Source: Actinomyces urinae
GTDB taxonomy: Bacteria > Actinomycetota > Actinomycetes > Actinomycetales > Actinomycetaceae
Assembly (NCBI RefSeq): GCF_900119695.1
Contig: NZ_LT632547.1
Span: 248,001-312,000 of the forward strand
Length of the DNA: 64,000 nucleotides
Direction: 5' to 3'
Numbering within the stretch: the first letter of the stretch is position 1; each line of letters begins with the position of its first letter. The notes beneath the pieces were generated by a model that saw only the letters and a program-made list of their open reading frames with translations, was not told the origin of the DNA and did no database searches. Shown here in pieces: positions 8,292-16,541 of the stretch. The translations under genes were made by a program, and so were the position numbers.

Positions 8292-10931
8292 GTGTCATCG
8301 ATTCTGTTTCGGCTAGCCACCTCCACGGTTAAGCATGCAAAAACGGTGCTGCTTGCCTGGATATTGATCCTGGCCGCGGTTATAGCTGCGATGTTCGGTC
8401 TGGGCGGCAAGCTGACTAATGATTTCACCATCCCGGGCACCGAGGGGCAAGATGGCCTTAATGTAATGGCTGAGCGCTTCCCAGAACTGTCTGGAACCGC
8501 AGGCCAGGTCATTTTCGGAGCTCCAGAGGGCGGTAACATCTGGGATTACCGAGACGAGATCACGGCCGTCCTCGACCAGGCAAAGAACATTAAGTATGCG
8601 ACCGCTGTAGCAGACCCATTTGATGACTCAATAATGGCTCCCCTGGTGTCAGATGATAATCGTTATGCGATGTCGCAGGTACAGTTCTCATTTGGCCTCG
8701 ACTCGATTGACGATAACTCCGTATCCGAGCTGGTGAGCATCGCTAAACAGGCAGAGGAAGCGGGGCTGAGCGTTCACGTTGGCGGCCAGATTATGTCGCT
8801 CACTGAGATTCCCCTCTCCCCTCTTGAAGCCGTGGGCGTCGCCCTGGCGCTAATCGTTTTGTCGGTGGCATTCCGCTCGTTTAAGACGGGCATGGTCCCG
8901 ATCATTACAGCGCTTTTTGGCGTTGGCATTTCAATGGGAATCACGATGATAGTGGCGGCCTTCGTCCCAATCTCTACCACTACCCCAACGCTTGCCATCA
9001 TGCTGGGATTGGCTGTGGGAATCGATTACGCCCTATTTATTGTCTCGCGCCATTTAGATCAGCTGGCTGAGGGCTACACCGTCGAAGAGTCGATTCCGCG
9101 TGCCATAGCTACCTCGGGCGCCGCCGTGCTTTTTGCGGGGATGACAGTGGTTATTGCGCTGACGGCGCTGTTTGTAGCGGGCATTCCCTTCCTCACTATT
9201 ATGGGTCTAGCGGCGGCCTTGGCTGTTGCTATCGCGGCGCTAATGGCAGTAACTGGCCTGCCCGCATTGCTTGCTTTGCTTGGTGATCGCCTGCGCCCTA
9301 GGCAGCGAAGGCTGAAGAATAGCGAGGATAGGGCCGAGACTGGGCGTAAACACCACTTGTCTGCATGGTGGGTGAAAACCGTAACCTCGCACCCCTGGCT
9401 AACGATTTTGAGTGTTACGGCTGCGGTTGTAGTCATGACCATTCCTGCGCTAAATCTGCGCCTGGCACTGCCGGATAATGGCGTTGAGGATGAATCCACG
9501 ATGGCACGGCAGACATTTGACCTGGTAGCCGAAGAATTCGGGCCGGGAGCTAACGGGCCGCTCGTTGTCATTGGCGACATCGTTACTTCGAGGGATCCGC
9601 TGGGTCTAATGGCGAGCATGAAGTCTGAAATCGAGCAGATGCCGGGCGTTGATCAGGTGCAGCTGTCCACACCTAACCGCAGCGCTGACCTGGGCGTTGT
9701 CGTGGTGATCCCTAAGACCGGGGCAGATAGCGTAGAAACCGAACAGCTTGTGCATGCCCTTAGGGATGCCGCACCCGATTGGGAATCCAAATACGACATC
9801 TCTAACGTGATGGTTACCGGCTCGGCGGCCGTGGCTATCGACGTATCAGAGAAGCTGTACTCGGCACTACTGCCATTTGGGGCGGTTGTTGTAGGGCTCT
9901 CCCTCATTATTCTGCTAATTGTGTTCCGCTCGATTTGGGTGCCGATCAAAGCAACGCTTGGCTACGTGTTCTCTGTGGCCGCAGCATTTGGCATGACCAC
10001 GTGGGTGTTCATCGACGGTGTTGGCAACGACCTGCTGCGAATAGGGCAGGTAGGTCCCGTCATTTCCTTCATGCCAATCATGCTCATGGGCGTTCTATTT
10101 GGATTGGCAATGGACTACGAACTGTTCTTGGTCTCACGTATGGCCGAAGACTACGCGCACGGTGGCAACGCGCAAGAGTCGATTCGCACGGGATTCGTGG
10201 GCTCGGCTCCGGTGGTTGTGGCCGCGGCCCTCATCATGATGTCCGTGTTCTCCGGCTTTATCCCCGACGGCTCGTTCTACGTGCAACCAATCGCATTCGG
10301 CCTGTTGGTTGGCGTTGGTGTGGACGCTTTCCTCGTACGAATGACACTGGTGCCCGCCGTCCTCCAACTTCTGGGCGACAGGGCGTGGTACCTACCGAAG
10401 TGGCTTGATCGGATGCTCCCCCTTCTAGACGTTGAGGGAACCGGAATGGACCTGCACTTCAAACACGTGGACTGGCAACGCCAATACGGCACGGTTGTAG
10501 CCAGAGCTGAGAATGTGAGCATTGGAGACCGGCGTGGTGACCTTGTAAGCGGCGCAGAACTGGCCGTGCGCCCGGGCGACATTATCCGCCTAACTGGCGA
10601 ACCGGCGGCCTGTAAGGCGATGCTTGCCGCATTTGGTGCCCGGCTCCTCCCCCACACCGGATCGATCTACGTGTTCGATATTTCGACTCGCGACGAAGCC
10701 AGCCGAGTGATAGCACGCAGCGTCTTCCTTGATGAACCGGCAACACGGCTCCCGCAGGTTTCTAAACCCATGTTGCTACTCGTCAACCGGCCTCTTCGTG
10801 AGGTGGAGAAGGCCAGGGTCCAAGAGAACCTCAAGGCGGGCGGCGCCCTGCTACTCGGACCGGATAACACGGATGAATTCGCAAATGAACACTCATATGA
10901 AGTACGCGTTAAGTTGGCGGTGAATGGGTAA
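8292..10931 (+). CDS. MMPL/RND-family transporter with a degenerate ABC-ATPase-like C-terminal domain
   Basis: The first 700 or so residues are a complete MMPL transporter: an N-terminal helix, an extracytoplasmic domain, a helix bundle containing 'GLAVGIDYALFIVSR', then a second copy containing 'GLAMDYELFLVSRMAEDY'. The Asp-Tyr pair in each is the proton-relay signature. Residues 731-879 do not belong to MMPL. They read like a worn ABC ATPase: a leading strand 'ARAENVSIGDRRGD', 'LAVRPGDIIRLTGEP' where Walker A should be (residues 767-777; no Gly-Lys-Ser/Thr), then 'LLPHTGSIYVFD'. Walker A Lys and the LSGGQ signature are absent. The GTG start has a TAGGAA ribosome binding site. The stop overlaps the next ATG (TAATG). 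The substrate is unknown. Confidence 0.9.
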   Translation: MSSILFRLATSTVKHAKTVLLAWILILAAVIAAMFGLGGKLTNDFTIPGTEGQDGLNVMAERFPELSGTAGQVIFGAPEGGNIWDYRDEITAVLDQAKNIKYATAVADPFDDSIMAPLVSDDNRYAMSQVQFSFGLDSIDDNSVSELVSIAKQAEEAGLSVHVGGQIMSLTEIPLSPLEAVGVALALIVLSVAFRSFKTGMVPIITALFGVGISMGITMIVAAFVPISTTTPTLAIMLGLAVGIDYALFIVSRHLDQLAEGYTVEESIPRAIATSGAAVLFAGMTVVIALTALFVAGIPFLTIMGLAAALAVAIAALMAVTGLPALLALLGDRLRPRQRRLKNSEDRAETGRKHHLSAWWVKTVTSHPWLTILSVTAAVVVMTIPALNLRLALPDNGVEDESTMARQTFDLVAEEFGPGANGPLVVIGDIVTSRDPLGLMASMKSEIEQMPGVDQVQLSTPNRSADLGVVVVIPKTGADSVETEQLVHALRDAAPDWESKYDISNVMVTGSAAVAIDVSEKLYSALLPFGAVVVGLSLIILLIVFRSIWVPIKATLGYVFSVAAAFGMTTWVFIDGVGNDLLRIGQVGPVISFMPIMLMGVLFGLAMDYELFLVSRMAEDYAHGGNAQESIRTGFVGSAPVVVAAALIMMSVFSGFIPDGSFYVQPIAFGLLVGVGVDAFLVRMTLVPAVLQLLGDRAWYLPKWLDRMLPLLDVEGTGMDLHFKHVDWQRQYGTVVARAENVSIGDRRGDLVSGAELAVRPGDIIRLTGEPAACKAMLAAFGARLLPHTGSIYVFDISTRDEASRVIARSVFLDEPATRLPQVSKPMLLLVNRPLREVEKARVQENLKAGGALLLGPDNTDEFANEHSYEVRVKLAVNG

Positions 10932-13447
10932 TGAAACTTACCGGACGAGACATACGGGCCCTCGTGGCCGTAGTGCTACTACCTATACTCGCGACTGCGC
11001 TTACGCTATGGTCACTTCCAGACCGCCCGAACAACTTCAACAAGATTCCCGCCGCCATCGTCAACTTGGACGAGGGCGCGAAAATGGTGGTTGATGGCGA
11101 AGAAGTTATGGTGCCCATCGGGCGTGAGCTGGCCGGGGGTCTCATGTATCCCGAAGAGCCCGTCGATCTGAACCTGGATTGGCAACTTGTCACGGAAGAA
11201 ACCGCGCGAAGCGGGCTTGAATCTGGGCAATACCAAGCGGTCATCACCATTCCAAAAAACTTTTCTAAGAATGTGACGTCCATTGGGACGACCACAGCTA
11301 CTCCTGCACTTATTACCGTGACATCTAATGACGCGTCATCTGAGCTCATGGGACGCATCTCTGCGCAGATCGCGGCTGTAGCTGCCACCACAATGGGGCA
11401 TACCTTAACCGAGACGATGCTGGATGAGATCTTCCTTGGCTTTGGCGATATGAAGGATCAACTGGGGCAGGCTGCAGACGGTGCCAAGCAACTAGATGAT
11501 GGTGTAAACGAGCTTGGTGAGGGAGCCGGACAGCTCTCCTCGGGCGCGCGTGACCTTGCTGATGGAACCGCACAGCTGGCCGCTGGATTGAACCAGCTGT
11601 ACGGAGGCGCAAACGAGCTTGCAGGCGGGGTAAGCGAACTGCGCGGAGGCGTGGGCCAGCTTGCCGATGGTGCTGATCAACTCGCTTCGGGCACCAAACA
11701 GTTGCGTGACGGTTTCGTAGGGACCAGCGCTACTCCCGGGCTGAAATCCGGTATTGACCAGTTGGAGCGAAGCGTGAATGAGCCAGGCGGGCTTGCCGAA
11801 GGAACCAGGCAACTCGCCGACGGATCCAAAGAACTCAGCGAAGGTATAGATCAGCTGGTGGATGGCCTGAATGAGGTGCTCGAGCCCCTTGCCCGCATCG
11901 AGGAGTCGATTCCAGATGGAGCGTTCGATAACCTCCCTTCCTCCGAAGAGATTGCCGCTGAGGTGGAAAAGATCCGTGACGTAATCAAAGATTCACAGAG
12001 CCTGCTCGATTACGTACGCGGCCTAATCTACGGTACGGACCAGAATACAGGCGCTCTGCCCCGCCTCAAGCAGCTGGCCGACCAGTGCGATGCCACACAG
12101 ACCCCGGAGTATTGCACAGCACTTAATCAAACCGTGAGCGACCTCGAGCAAGCTCTAGAAAATCTTCCCCAAAACGATCCCAACTTGGATCAGGCGCTTG
12201 TCCAGCTCAATGAACTACTTACCCGGTCTGGCATCAATGAGCTCGTGGATCAGATCGTGCAGATTAATGCCCGCATAGAAGAGTTGGTGAAACAGCTCCA
12301 AGAGGCCGGAGGCTTTGCCGGTATTAAAGCAGATCTGGAACGGTTGCGCGAAGGTTCGAGCCAGCTTGCCGCAGGTATTGCCCAGTTGCGCGATGGGGTG
12401 AATGGCACACCGGGTAGCCTCGGAATGTCGCAGGCGCTTAGTCAGCTCTCCGATGGCGCGGCAAAGCTTCAATCTGGCCTCGATGGAACACCAAGCCAGC
12501 TCGGCCTCGTGGATGGTGCCAGCCAGCTTGCAGCGGGCCTTAAGCTCTTAAATCCCGGCCTTATTCAGCTGGAAGACGGCACTTGGCAACTGGCCGACGG
12601 TGCGGAGCAAAGCTCAAGCGGAGCGGGCCAGCTGGCAGCGGGAACAGATCAACTTGCCGGGGGCACCAGTGAACTCTACGCAGGTATCGGGCAGCTGATA
12701 GAGGGAACGTCGCGCTTTGCTACCGAGCTTGAAGGCGGCGTCGATCAGGTGCCGAGCTACACGGATGCAGAGCGCACGCGGATTGTGAATGTGGGTGCGA
12801 TTCCGATTCGGTCTGAGAATGCCGCTCTGTACAAAACAAGTGAGGCCAACACGCTATTTCCTTGGGCTGCGGCGATAGTACTGTGGTTGGGAGCGTTTGC
12901 TACGTATTTAGCTATGCCCGGTTTGCGCCGTCGCGAATTAGCTTCTTCACTGACGCCCGTGCGCGTGGCATGGAACTCGCTTCGCCCAGCACTGATGTTC
13001 GCATTGGTACAAGCTATTGGTGTTGCAATTATCGCGGGTCTATTCGGGGTCTCTCCAAAGAACATCGCTCTAACTTCGATCATGATGGTCATAGGAGTGG
13101 TTTCATTTACCGCGATTAATCAGGCACTCCTAGCTGTTTGTGGGGCGCGAGTGGGCCGCATAGTGGCCCTACTGTTCCTAGTGGTGCAAGTTGTTTCGCT
13201 TGGCGGACTTATTCCGATTCAGACCGCGCCAAGTGCGTTCCAAATGATATCTGGATTGCTGCCGCTATCCGCCCTTATGAACGGTCTGACCCACACCGTA
13301 GTTGGCGGAAATCTAACCAGTATTGTGGCTACGGCCATCCCCCTCCTGCTCTGGGGCCTGGTGTCATTCCTGTTCAGTGCGATTGCCGCTAGGAAGGCGC
13401 GCAGGCTAGACGTAGCCCAACTTCGCCGGCAGTATGCAGAAGCTTAA
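10931..13447 (+). CDS. YhgE/Pip domain membrane protein
   Basis: The 838-residue product has one N-terminal helix (about residues 9-28), a large extracytoplasmic region, and a C-terminal ABC-2-like membrane block of five or six helices (about 640-830). The extracytoplasmic part contains many X-X-X-Leu-X-X-Gly heptads ('QLADGADQLASGTKQLRDG' style) at residues 178-315 and again about 475-610, as in the YhgE/Pip (phage infection protein) family. Its start overlaps the MMPL stop by one base, so the two are translated together. Related Actinobacteria pair YhgE/Pip proteins with exporters and ABC ATPases; here the upstream gene appears to carry the remains of such an ATPase. A role in export or cell-wall interaction is inference. 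Confidence 0.9.
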   Translation: MKLTGRDIRALVAVVLLPILATALTLWSLPDRPNNFNKIPAAIVNLDEGAKMVVDGEEVMVPIGRELAGGLMYPEEPVDLNLDWQLVTEETARSGLESGQYQAVITIPKNFSKNVTSIGTTTATPALITVTSNDASSELMGRISAQIAAVAATTMGHTLTETMLDEIFLGFGDMKDQLGQAADGAKQLDDGVNELGEGAGQLSSGARDLADGTAQLAAGLNQLYGGANELAGGVSELRGGVGQLADGADQLASGTKQLRDGFVGTSATPGLKSGIDQLERSVNEPGGLAEGTRQLADGSKELSEGIDQLVDGLNEVLEPLARIEESIPDGAFDNLPSSEEIAAEVEKIRDVIKDSQSLLDYVRGLIYGTDQNTGALPRLKQLADQCDATQTPEYCTALNQTVSDLEQALENLPQNDPNLDQALVQLNELLTRSGINELVDQIVQINARIEELVKQLQEAGGFAGIKADLERLREGSSQLAAGIAQLRDGVNGTPGSLGMSQALSQLSDGAAKLQSGLDGTPSQLGLVDGASQLAAGLKLLNPGLIQLEDGTWQLADGAEQSSSGAGQLAAGTDQLAGGTSELYAGIGQLIEGTSRFATELEGGVDQVPSYTDAERTRIVNVGAIPIRSENAALYKTSEANTLFPWAAAIVLWLGAFATYLAMPGLRRRELASSLTPVRVAWNSLRPALMFALVQAIGVAIIAGLFGVSPKNIALTSIMMVIGVVSFTAINQALLAVCGARVGRIVALLFLVVQVVSLGGLIPIQTAPSAFQMISGLLPLSALMNGLTHTVVGGNLTSIVATAIPLLLWGLVSFLFSAIAARKARRLDVAQLRRQYAEA

Positions 13448-13469
13448 CCGTCGAAGAAGCTAAAACTGA

Positions 13470-13499
13470 GGGGTGGAACAGATCAGAATGTTCCACCCC
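13470..13499. terminator. Bidirectional terminator between YhgE/Pip and MerR genes
   Basis: GGGGTGGAACA and TGTTCCACCCC form a perfect 11-base stem with an eight-base loop. AAAACTG precedes it and AAAACTTCG follows it, so each strand has a short T-containing tail, better on the minus strand (CAGTTTT). It sits between two convergent stops. Confidence 0.85.
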
Positions 13500-13516
13500 A
13501 AAACTTCGAAGATTTT

Positions 13517-14074
13517 CTAGGAAGCGTTACGCCGAGCGCGCCTTGCTTTGGCAAGCTCGTCTTCAACTGGAAGAACCGGCTCAGCCTCTTCACTAGGAAG
13601 CTCAGCTAGCGAGCCCTCAATCTCGCGCCAAACGTGACCAACTGCAATACCAAACACGCCTTGACCACCCTCGATTAGGTCGATCATCTCGTCGCGCGAG
13701 CGGCACTCGTAAACCGAAGCCCCATCGCTCATAAGCGTGATTGAAGCGAGGTCATCCACTCCCCTGTCTTTCAAGTGCGTTACGGCTGTACGGATCTGCT
13801 GCAGTGAGACGCCGGTGTCAAGAAGGCGCTTCACCACTTTCAGCACGAGGATGTCGCGGAACGAATAGAGCCTTTGAGAGCCTGAACCCTGTGCCGTGCG
13901 GATAGAGGGTTCCACGAGGCCGGTGCGTGCCCAGTAGTCCAACTGGCGGTAGGTTATGCCAGCTGCCTGGCAGGCGATGCGACCACGGTAGCCGGTTTCG
14001 GGGGTGAGGTGTGCGAGGACGTCGCCAAACAGCATGCCCTGCCGGGCCGTAGCGGCTCCATTATCTGGTACCAA
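13517..14074 (-). CDS. MerR-family transcriptional regulator (Rv1830-like)
   Basis: The 185-residue product has a winged-helix MerR DNA-binding domain: 'YRGRIACQAAGITYRQLDYWARTGLVEPS' (residues 28-56), a wing 'GSQRLYSFRDILVLKVVKRLLDTGVSLQQIRTAV', then a short C-terminal part without a recognisable ligand domain. It fits the second MerR gene of the conserved actinobacterial garA-ftsR-DUF151-merR cluster. The TTG start is chosen because AGGAG ends eight bases before it. A 7-1-7 inverted repeat at 14175-14189 lies upstream and may be its operator. In that cluster a DUF151 nuclease-like gene usually separates ftsR from this gene; here there is only a 138-base gap. Confidence 0.85.
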   Translation of the reverse strand: MVPDNGAATARQGMLFGDVLAHLTPETGYRGRIACQAAGITYRQLDYWARTGLVEPSIRTAQGSGSQRLYSFRDILVLKVVKRLLDTGVSLQQIRTAVTHLKDRGVDDLASITLMSDGASVYECRSRDEMIDLIEGGQGVFGIAVGHVWREIEGSLAELPSEEAEPVLPVEDELAKARRARRNAS

Positions 14075-14174
14075 CTGAATATCTCCTCGCGACTATTAGG
14101 TTGATGGTCAAACTGAGATCAACGCTAGAACGTAATAAGCGCCTCGTCAATGAAACGCGCGGTGCGCCTTACCT

Positions 14175-14189
14175 TCAAGTTTAACTTGA
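14175..14189. promoter_or_regulatory. Inverted repeat, candidate MerR operator upstream of the Rv1830-like gene
   Basis: TCAAGTT-T-AACTTGA is a perfect 7-1-7 inverted repeat, the size expected for a MerR dimer. It sits between ftsR and the downstream merR gene, about 100 bases before the merR start. The 12-mer CCTTCAAGTTTA beginning at 14172 recurs exactly at 15433 upstream of odhI. Confidence 0.5.
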
Positions 14190-14212
14190 GACTATTTTGT
14201 TATCGAATTTGT

Positions 14213-14959
14213 CTAACTATCTGAAAGCTTATCGATTGCCATGCGCAAAAACTCGCGATGCAGATCGGCGGTGAGCTCTGCAATCTCTGCACTCCGAGCT
14301 CGTGCCCGTTCAATATCCGAGGCGCGACCTCGTGCGCGAAGCGGCTGCACCGTAGTGTCGATAATATCCGCGTGCCTCTCGGCCGCCTGGCGCACTGTAC
14401 GGAGGTTGCGCGGGCTGATCCCCTCGCTGCGGATCTGTAGCAGAAGCTCAACTACTTTTACAGACTTTGCACGGAAGTAGCCGCTAATGTCCGGAGAGAG
14501 CAAACCAAGAGTGGTGAACTCCTCGATCTCTGCCTTTGAAGCGCCCGTTAGATCACACAGTTCCCGAACCGAAACGTGCTCGCGGGAAGGTACCTTAGTG
14601 ACGCCCTTGTCGGACACAACCCTTGCGGTAGGCATCCGGTCGATCTCGTGACCGGCGTCAAGCGCGGCAAGTTGCTCGCGTATAACGCGAAGCGGGCGGT
14701 AAGAGTCACGCTGCTCCGTCAGAATAAAGCGCAGCCGTTCGATGTCTGCGCTGGAGTATTTCCGGTACCCGGAATCAGTGCGTTCAGGCTCAAGCAGGCC
14801 TTCCGATTCTAGATACCGGATCTTAGACACTGTGAGTGCAGGAAACTCGGGCTTAACCTGTTCGGTTACCTGACCAATAGAAAATCTCGCCTCGTGAGAA
14901 ACGTCACGAGGCCAAGATATTGGTGTCTCATTTTCTAAACGAAGTCGTTTTGCGCTCAT
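14213..14959 (-). CDS. ftsR: MerR-family cell-division regulator FtsR (Rv1828-like)
   Basis: The 248-residue product begins with a MerR-type winged helix ('FSIGQVTEQVKPEFPALTVSKIRYLESEGLL', 'SGYRKYSSADIERLRFIL') and ends with a helical effector-like half. In Corynebacterium the homologue FtsR activates ftsZ; in mycobacteria it is Rv1828. Assignment rests on the family plus position directly after odhI/garA, whose stop it overlaps by four bases (ATGA), so the two are co-translated. Its direct targets here are unknown, but the shared motif at 14172 and 15433 is a candidate site. Confidence is high for a MerR regulator, moderate for the FtsR name. Confidence 0.82.
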   Translation of the reverse strand: MSAKRLRLENETPISWPRDVSHEARFSIGQVTEQVKPEFPALTVSKIRYLESEGLLEPERTDSGYRKYSSADIERLRFILTEQRDSYRPLRVIREQLAALDAGHEIDRMPTARVVSDKGVTKVPSREHVSVRELCDLTGASKAEIEEFTTLGLLSPDISGYFRAKSVKVVELLLQIRSEGISPRNLRTVRQAAERHADIIDTTVQPLRARGRASDIERARARSAEIAELTADLHREFLRMAIDKLSDS

Positions 14960-15396
14960 GAAGCTTTGTTCGATGGGTGGTACGTAAGGCGGTACTTGCC
15001 AACTTGCACTTCGTCGCCCGTGTGGAGCTCGGCGCTCTCAGTGCGTTCACGGTTAACATAGGTGCCGTTCAAAGAGCCGGAATCGCGCACAATAAAGCCC
15101 GCGTCAACGGCGCGGAATTCACAGTGGCGGCGCGAGACTGTGACATCGTCAAGGAAAATATCAGCCTTTGGGCTTCGACCTGCCGTAGTTACCTCTTTGT
15201 CGAGGAGGAAGCGAGCACCCGAGTTTGGACCACGTTGAACGATAAGGAGAGCCGAGCCGTAAGGTAGAGCGTCTACCGCGGCTTGATCGGTAGCAGAAAG
15301 CGGACGGCGAATAAACGACTCTGTGGATTCATTTGACGTGTCCAATGCGCCAAAAATGGCGGTTTCATTGGGATCTGGCGTGTTGTTTAAGGACAT
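14956..15396 (-). CDS. odhI: FHA-domain protein OdhI/GarA
   Basis: OdhI/GarA is a small forkhead-associated protein that, when unphosphorylated, inhibits 2-oxoglutarate dehydrogenase and tunes glutamate metabolism; Ser/Thr kinases switch it off. The 146-residue product has a flexible N-terminal tail (1-45) and an FHA domain (about 48-142) with 'TAGRSPKADIFLDD', 'VSRRHCEF' and 'SGSLNGTYVNRE', which contain the phosphothreonine-binding Arg, Ser, His and Asn. The canonical ETTS phosphorylation motif of the tail is not obvious; the tail has 'PNETAIF' and 'DTSNESTESF' instead. A strong ribosome binding site (GAAGGAG) precedes the ATG. ftsR overlaps its stop. Confidence 0.88.
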   Translation of the reverse strand: MSLNNTPDPNETAIFGALDTSNESTESFIRRPLSATDQAAVDALPYGSALLIVQRGPNSGARFLLDKEVTTAGRSPKADIFLDDVTVSRRHCEFRAVDAGFIVRDSGSLNGTYVNRERTESAELHTGDEVQVGKYRLTYHPSNKAS

Positions 15397-15432
15397 CGCC
15401 TTCTCCTTCGTCGACGGGGATCAAATATCTAT

Positions 15433-15444
15433 CCTTCAAGTTTA
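15433..15444 (-). promoter_or_regulatory. Second copy of the CCTTCAAGTTTA motif, odhI promoter region
   Basis: This exact 12-mer matches the one at 14172-14183. Read on the minus strand (TAAACTTGAAGG) it lies 37 bases before the odhI start, between a possible -35 (TTCCAA, 15451-15456) and AT-rich GATAGATA. MerR-family activators usually bind between -35 and -10, so this is a plausible site for FtsR or the neighbouring MerR protein. Only one arm of the 14175 dyad is kept here. Confidence 0.4.
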
Positions 15445-15480
15445 GTTCTGTTGGAAGAAGTTATCCACCACACGGACGTG

Positions 15481-16206
15481 CTACTCGACAGGCTTAGCGT
15501 AGCGGTATGTCATGGGGGCAACAGTGGCATCTATCTCGATGTCGTCTACACGCGTGATTTCGACGGTGGCATCTGATGCGCGAAGTTGCGAGGTGGCGCC
15601 GCGGGCGATGTCTAGGGCCGGCTGTATCGTGTCTGCGTCGCCAATCACTTTCCACGTGTATGGAGCTTTCAGCTCGGTCCCCGATAGGCTCAAAACACCG
15701 TCGTCACCGGCGGTGATGTAAGAGGTAGCCACAACGCGGTTGCCGTTCAATTCGATGGCTTCCGCGCCCGAGTTACGGAGCTCACCTAGCATGGTGACGA
15801 ACTTTTGGGCAGGAATCGGACTGCTCCCCTGCTTCACAACGATCTTCAGGCCGGGCCCGTGCACGGGAGTGGTTCCCCCAAGGATGCGAGCAAGCTCACG
15901 CTCCTTCTCGGCAGCTTCAACCGCTGCTTGTCCTTGCGAGTGTGCCGACTGCAGTTTATAGATCTGGTCGGTCAATTCAGCCTTTTCGTCCCGCAACTGA
16001 CTCTCGGCATCGGTTAGCTGATCCAGAAGCAACACCAACTCATCTTCATTCAGGCCATCGAGTGGATCTGATCGTTGGATTTTGAGCTGTGCGACGAATG
16101 CGAATCCGAGTGTGAACAGGAGCGCGCCAATAAGCAGGTGAATGGGACGAAACCGCACTGTTAAGAGGTCGCGCAAGCGACGCTTGGATAGGTCTCTTTG
16201 TCGCAC
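15481..16206 (-). CDS. DUF881 family protein
   Basis: The 241-residue product has one N-terminal membrane helix (about residues 24-42), a coiled coil ('DEDELVLLLDQLTDAESQLRDEKAELTDQIYKLQ', about 55-85) and a C-terminal DUF881 domain with 'GPGLKIVVKQGS', 'LRNSGAEAIELNGNRVV' and 'PYTWKVIGDADTIQPAL'. The topology resembles division proteins of the DivIC/FtsL kind, but the function of DUF881 is not known. It is the last of the DUF881-sbp-DUF881 trio that precedes garA in Actinobacteria. It starts with GTG two bases after the small basic protein stop, so it is co-translated with it. Confidence 0.88.
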   Translation of the reverse strand: MRQRDLSKRRLRDLLTVRFRPIHLLIGALLFTLGFAFVAQLKIQRSDPLDGLNEDELVLLLDQLTDAESQLRDEKAELTDQIYKLQSAHSQGQAAVEAAEKERELARILGGTTPVHGPGLKIVVKQGSSPIPAQKFVTMLGELRNSGAEAIELNGNRVVATSYITAGDDGVLSLSGTELKAPYTWKVIGDADTIQPALDIARGATSQLRASDATVEITRVDDIEIDATVAPMTYRYAKPVE

Positions 16207-16208
16207 GG

Positions 16209-16541
16209 TTACGCCCCGAAAATATGGCGGCGGATTGCTGCCGCGTTAGAGAAAATACGGATACCTAGAACAACTACGATTGCCGTGGTCATTGCGGCTC
16301 CCACGCCCAGTTGGGCACCAACCAGCACCAGCAGGGCGGCGATGAGCACGTTCCAAAAGAACGAGGTGATGAACACGCGGTCAGAGAACTTGCCCTCGAA
16401 CCAGGCGCGTGCACCACCCAGAAGCGCGTCCATGGCTGCCACAACGGCAATGGGCAGGTACGGTTGGAGCGCGTACGGAATGGTCGGGTCAAGAAGAATA
16501 CCAAGGATAATTCCAAGGACTAGACCAAGTATTGCGATCAT
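16209..16541 (-). CDS. sbp: Small basic protein, DUF1290
   Basis: The 110-residue product is almost entirely membrane: about three helices, with 'MIAILGLVLGIILGILLDPTIP' at the N-terminus, a middle 'AVVAAMDALLGGARAWFEGKFSDRVF' segment and a C-terminal helix. This matches the small basic protein (Sbp, DUF1290), found next to division genes in Gram-positive bacteria. Its role is unknown. It overlaps the upstream DUF881 gene by four bases (ATGA) and is followed two bases later by the second DUF881 gene. Confidence 0.88.
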   Translation of the reverse strand: MIAILGLVLGIILGILLDPTIPYALQPYLPIAVVAAMDALLGGARAWFEGKFSDRVFITSFFWNVLIAALLVLVGAQLGVGAAMTTAIVVVLGIRIFSNAAAIRRHIFGA

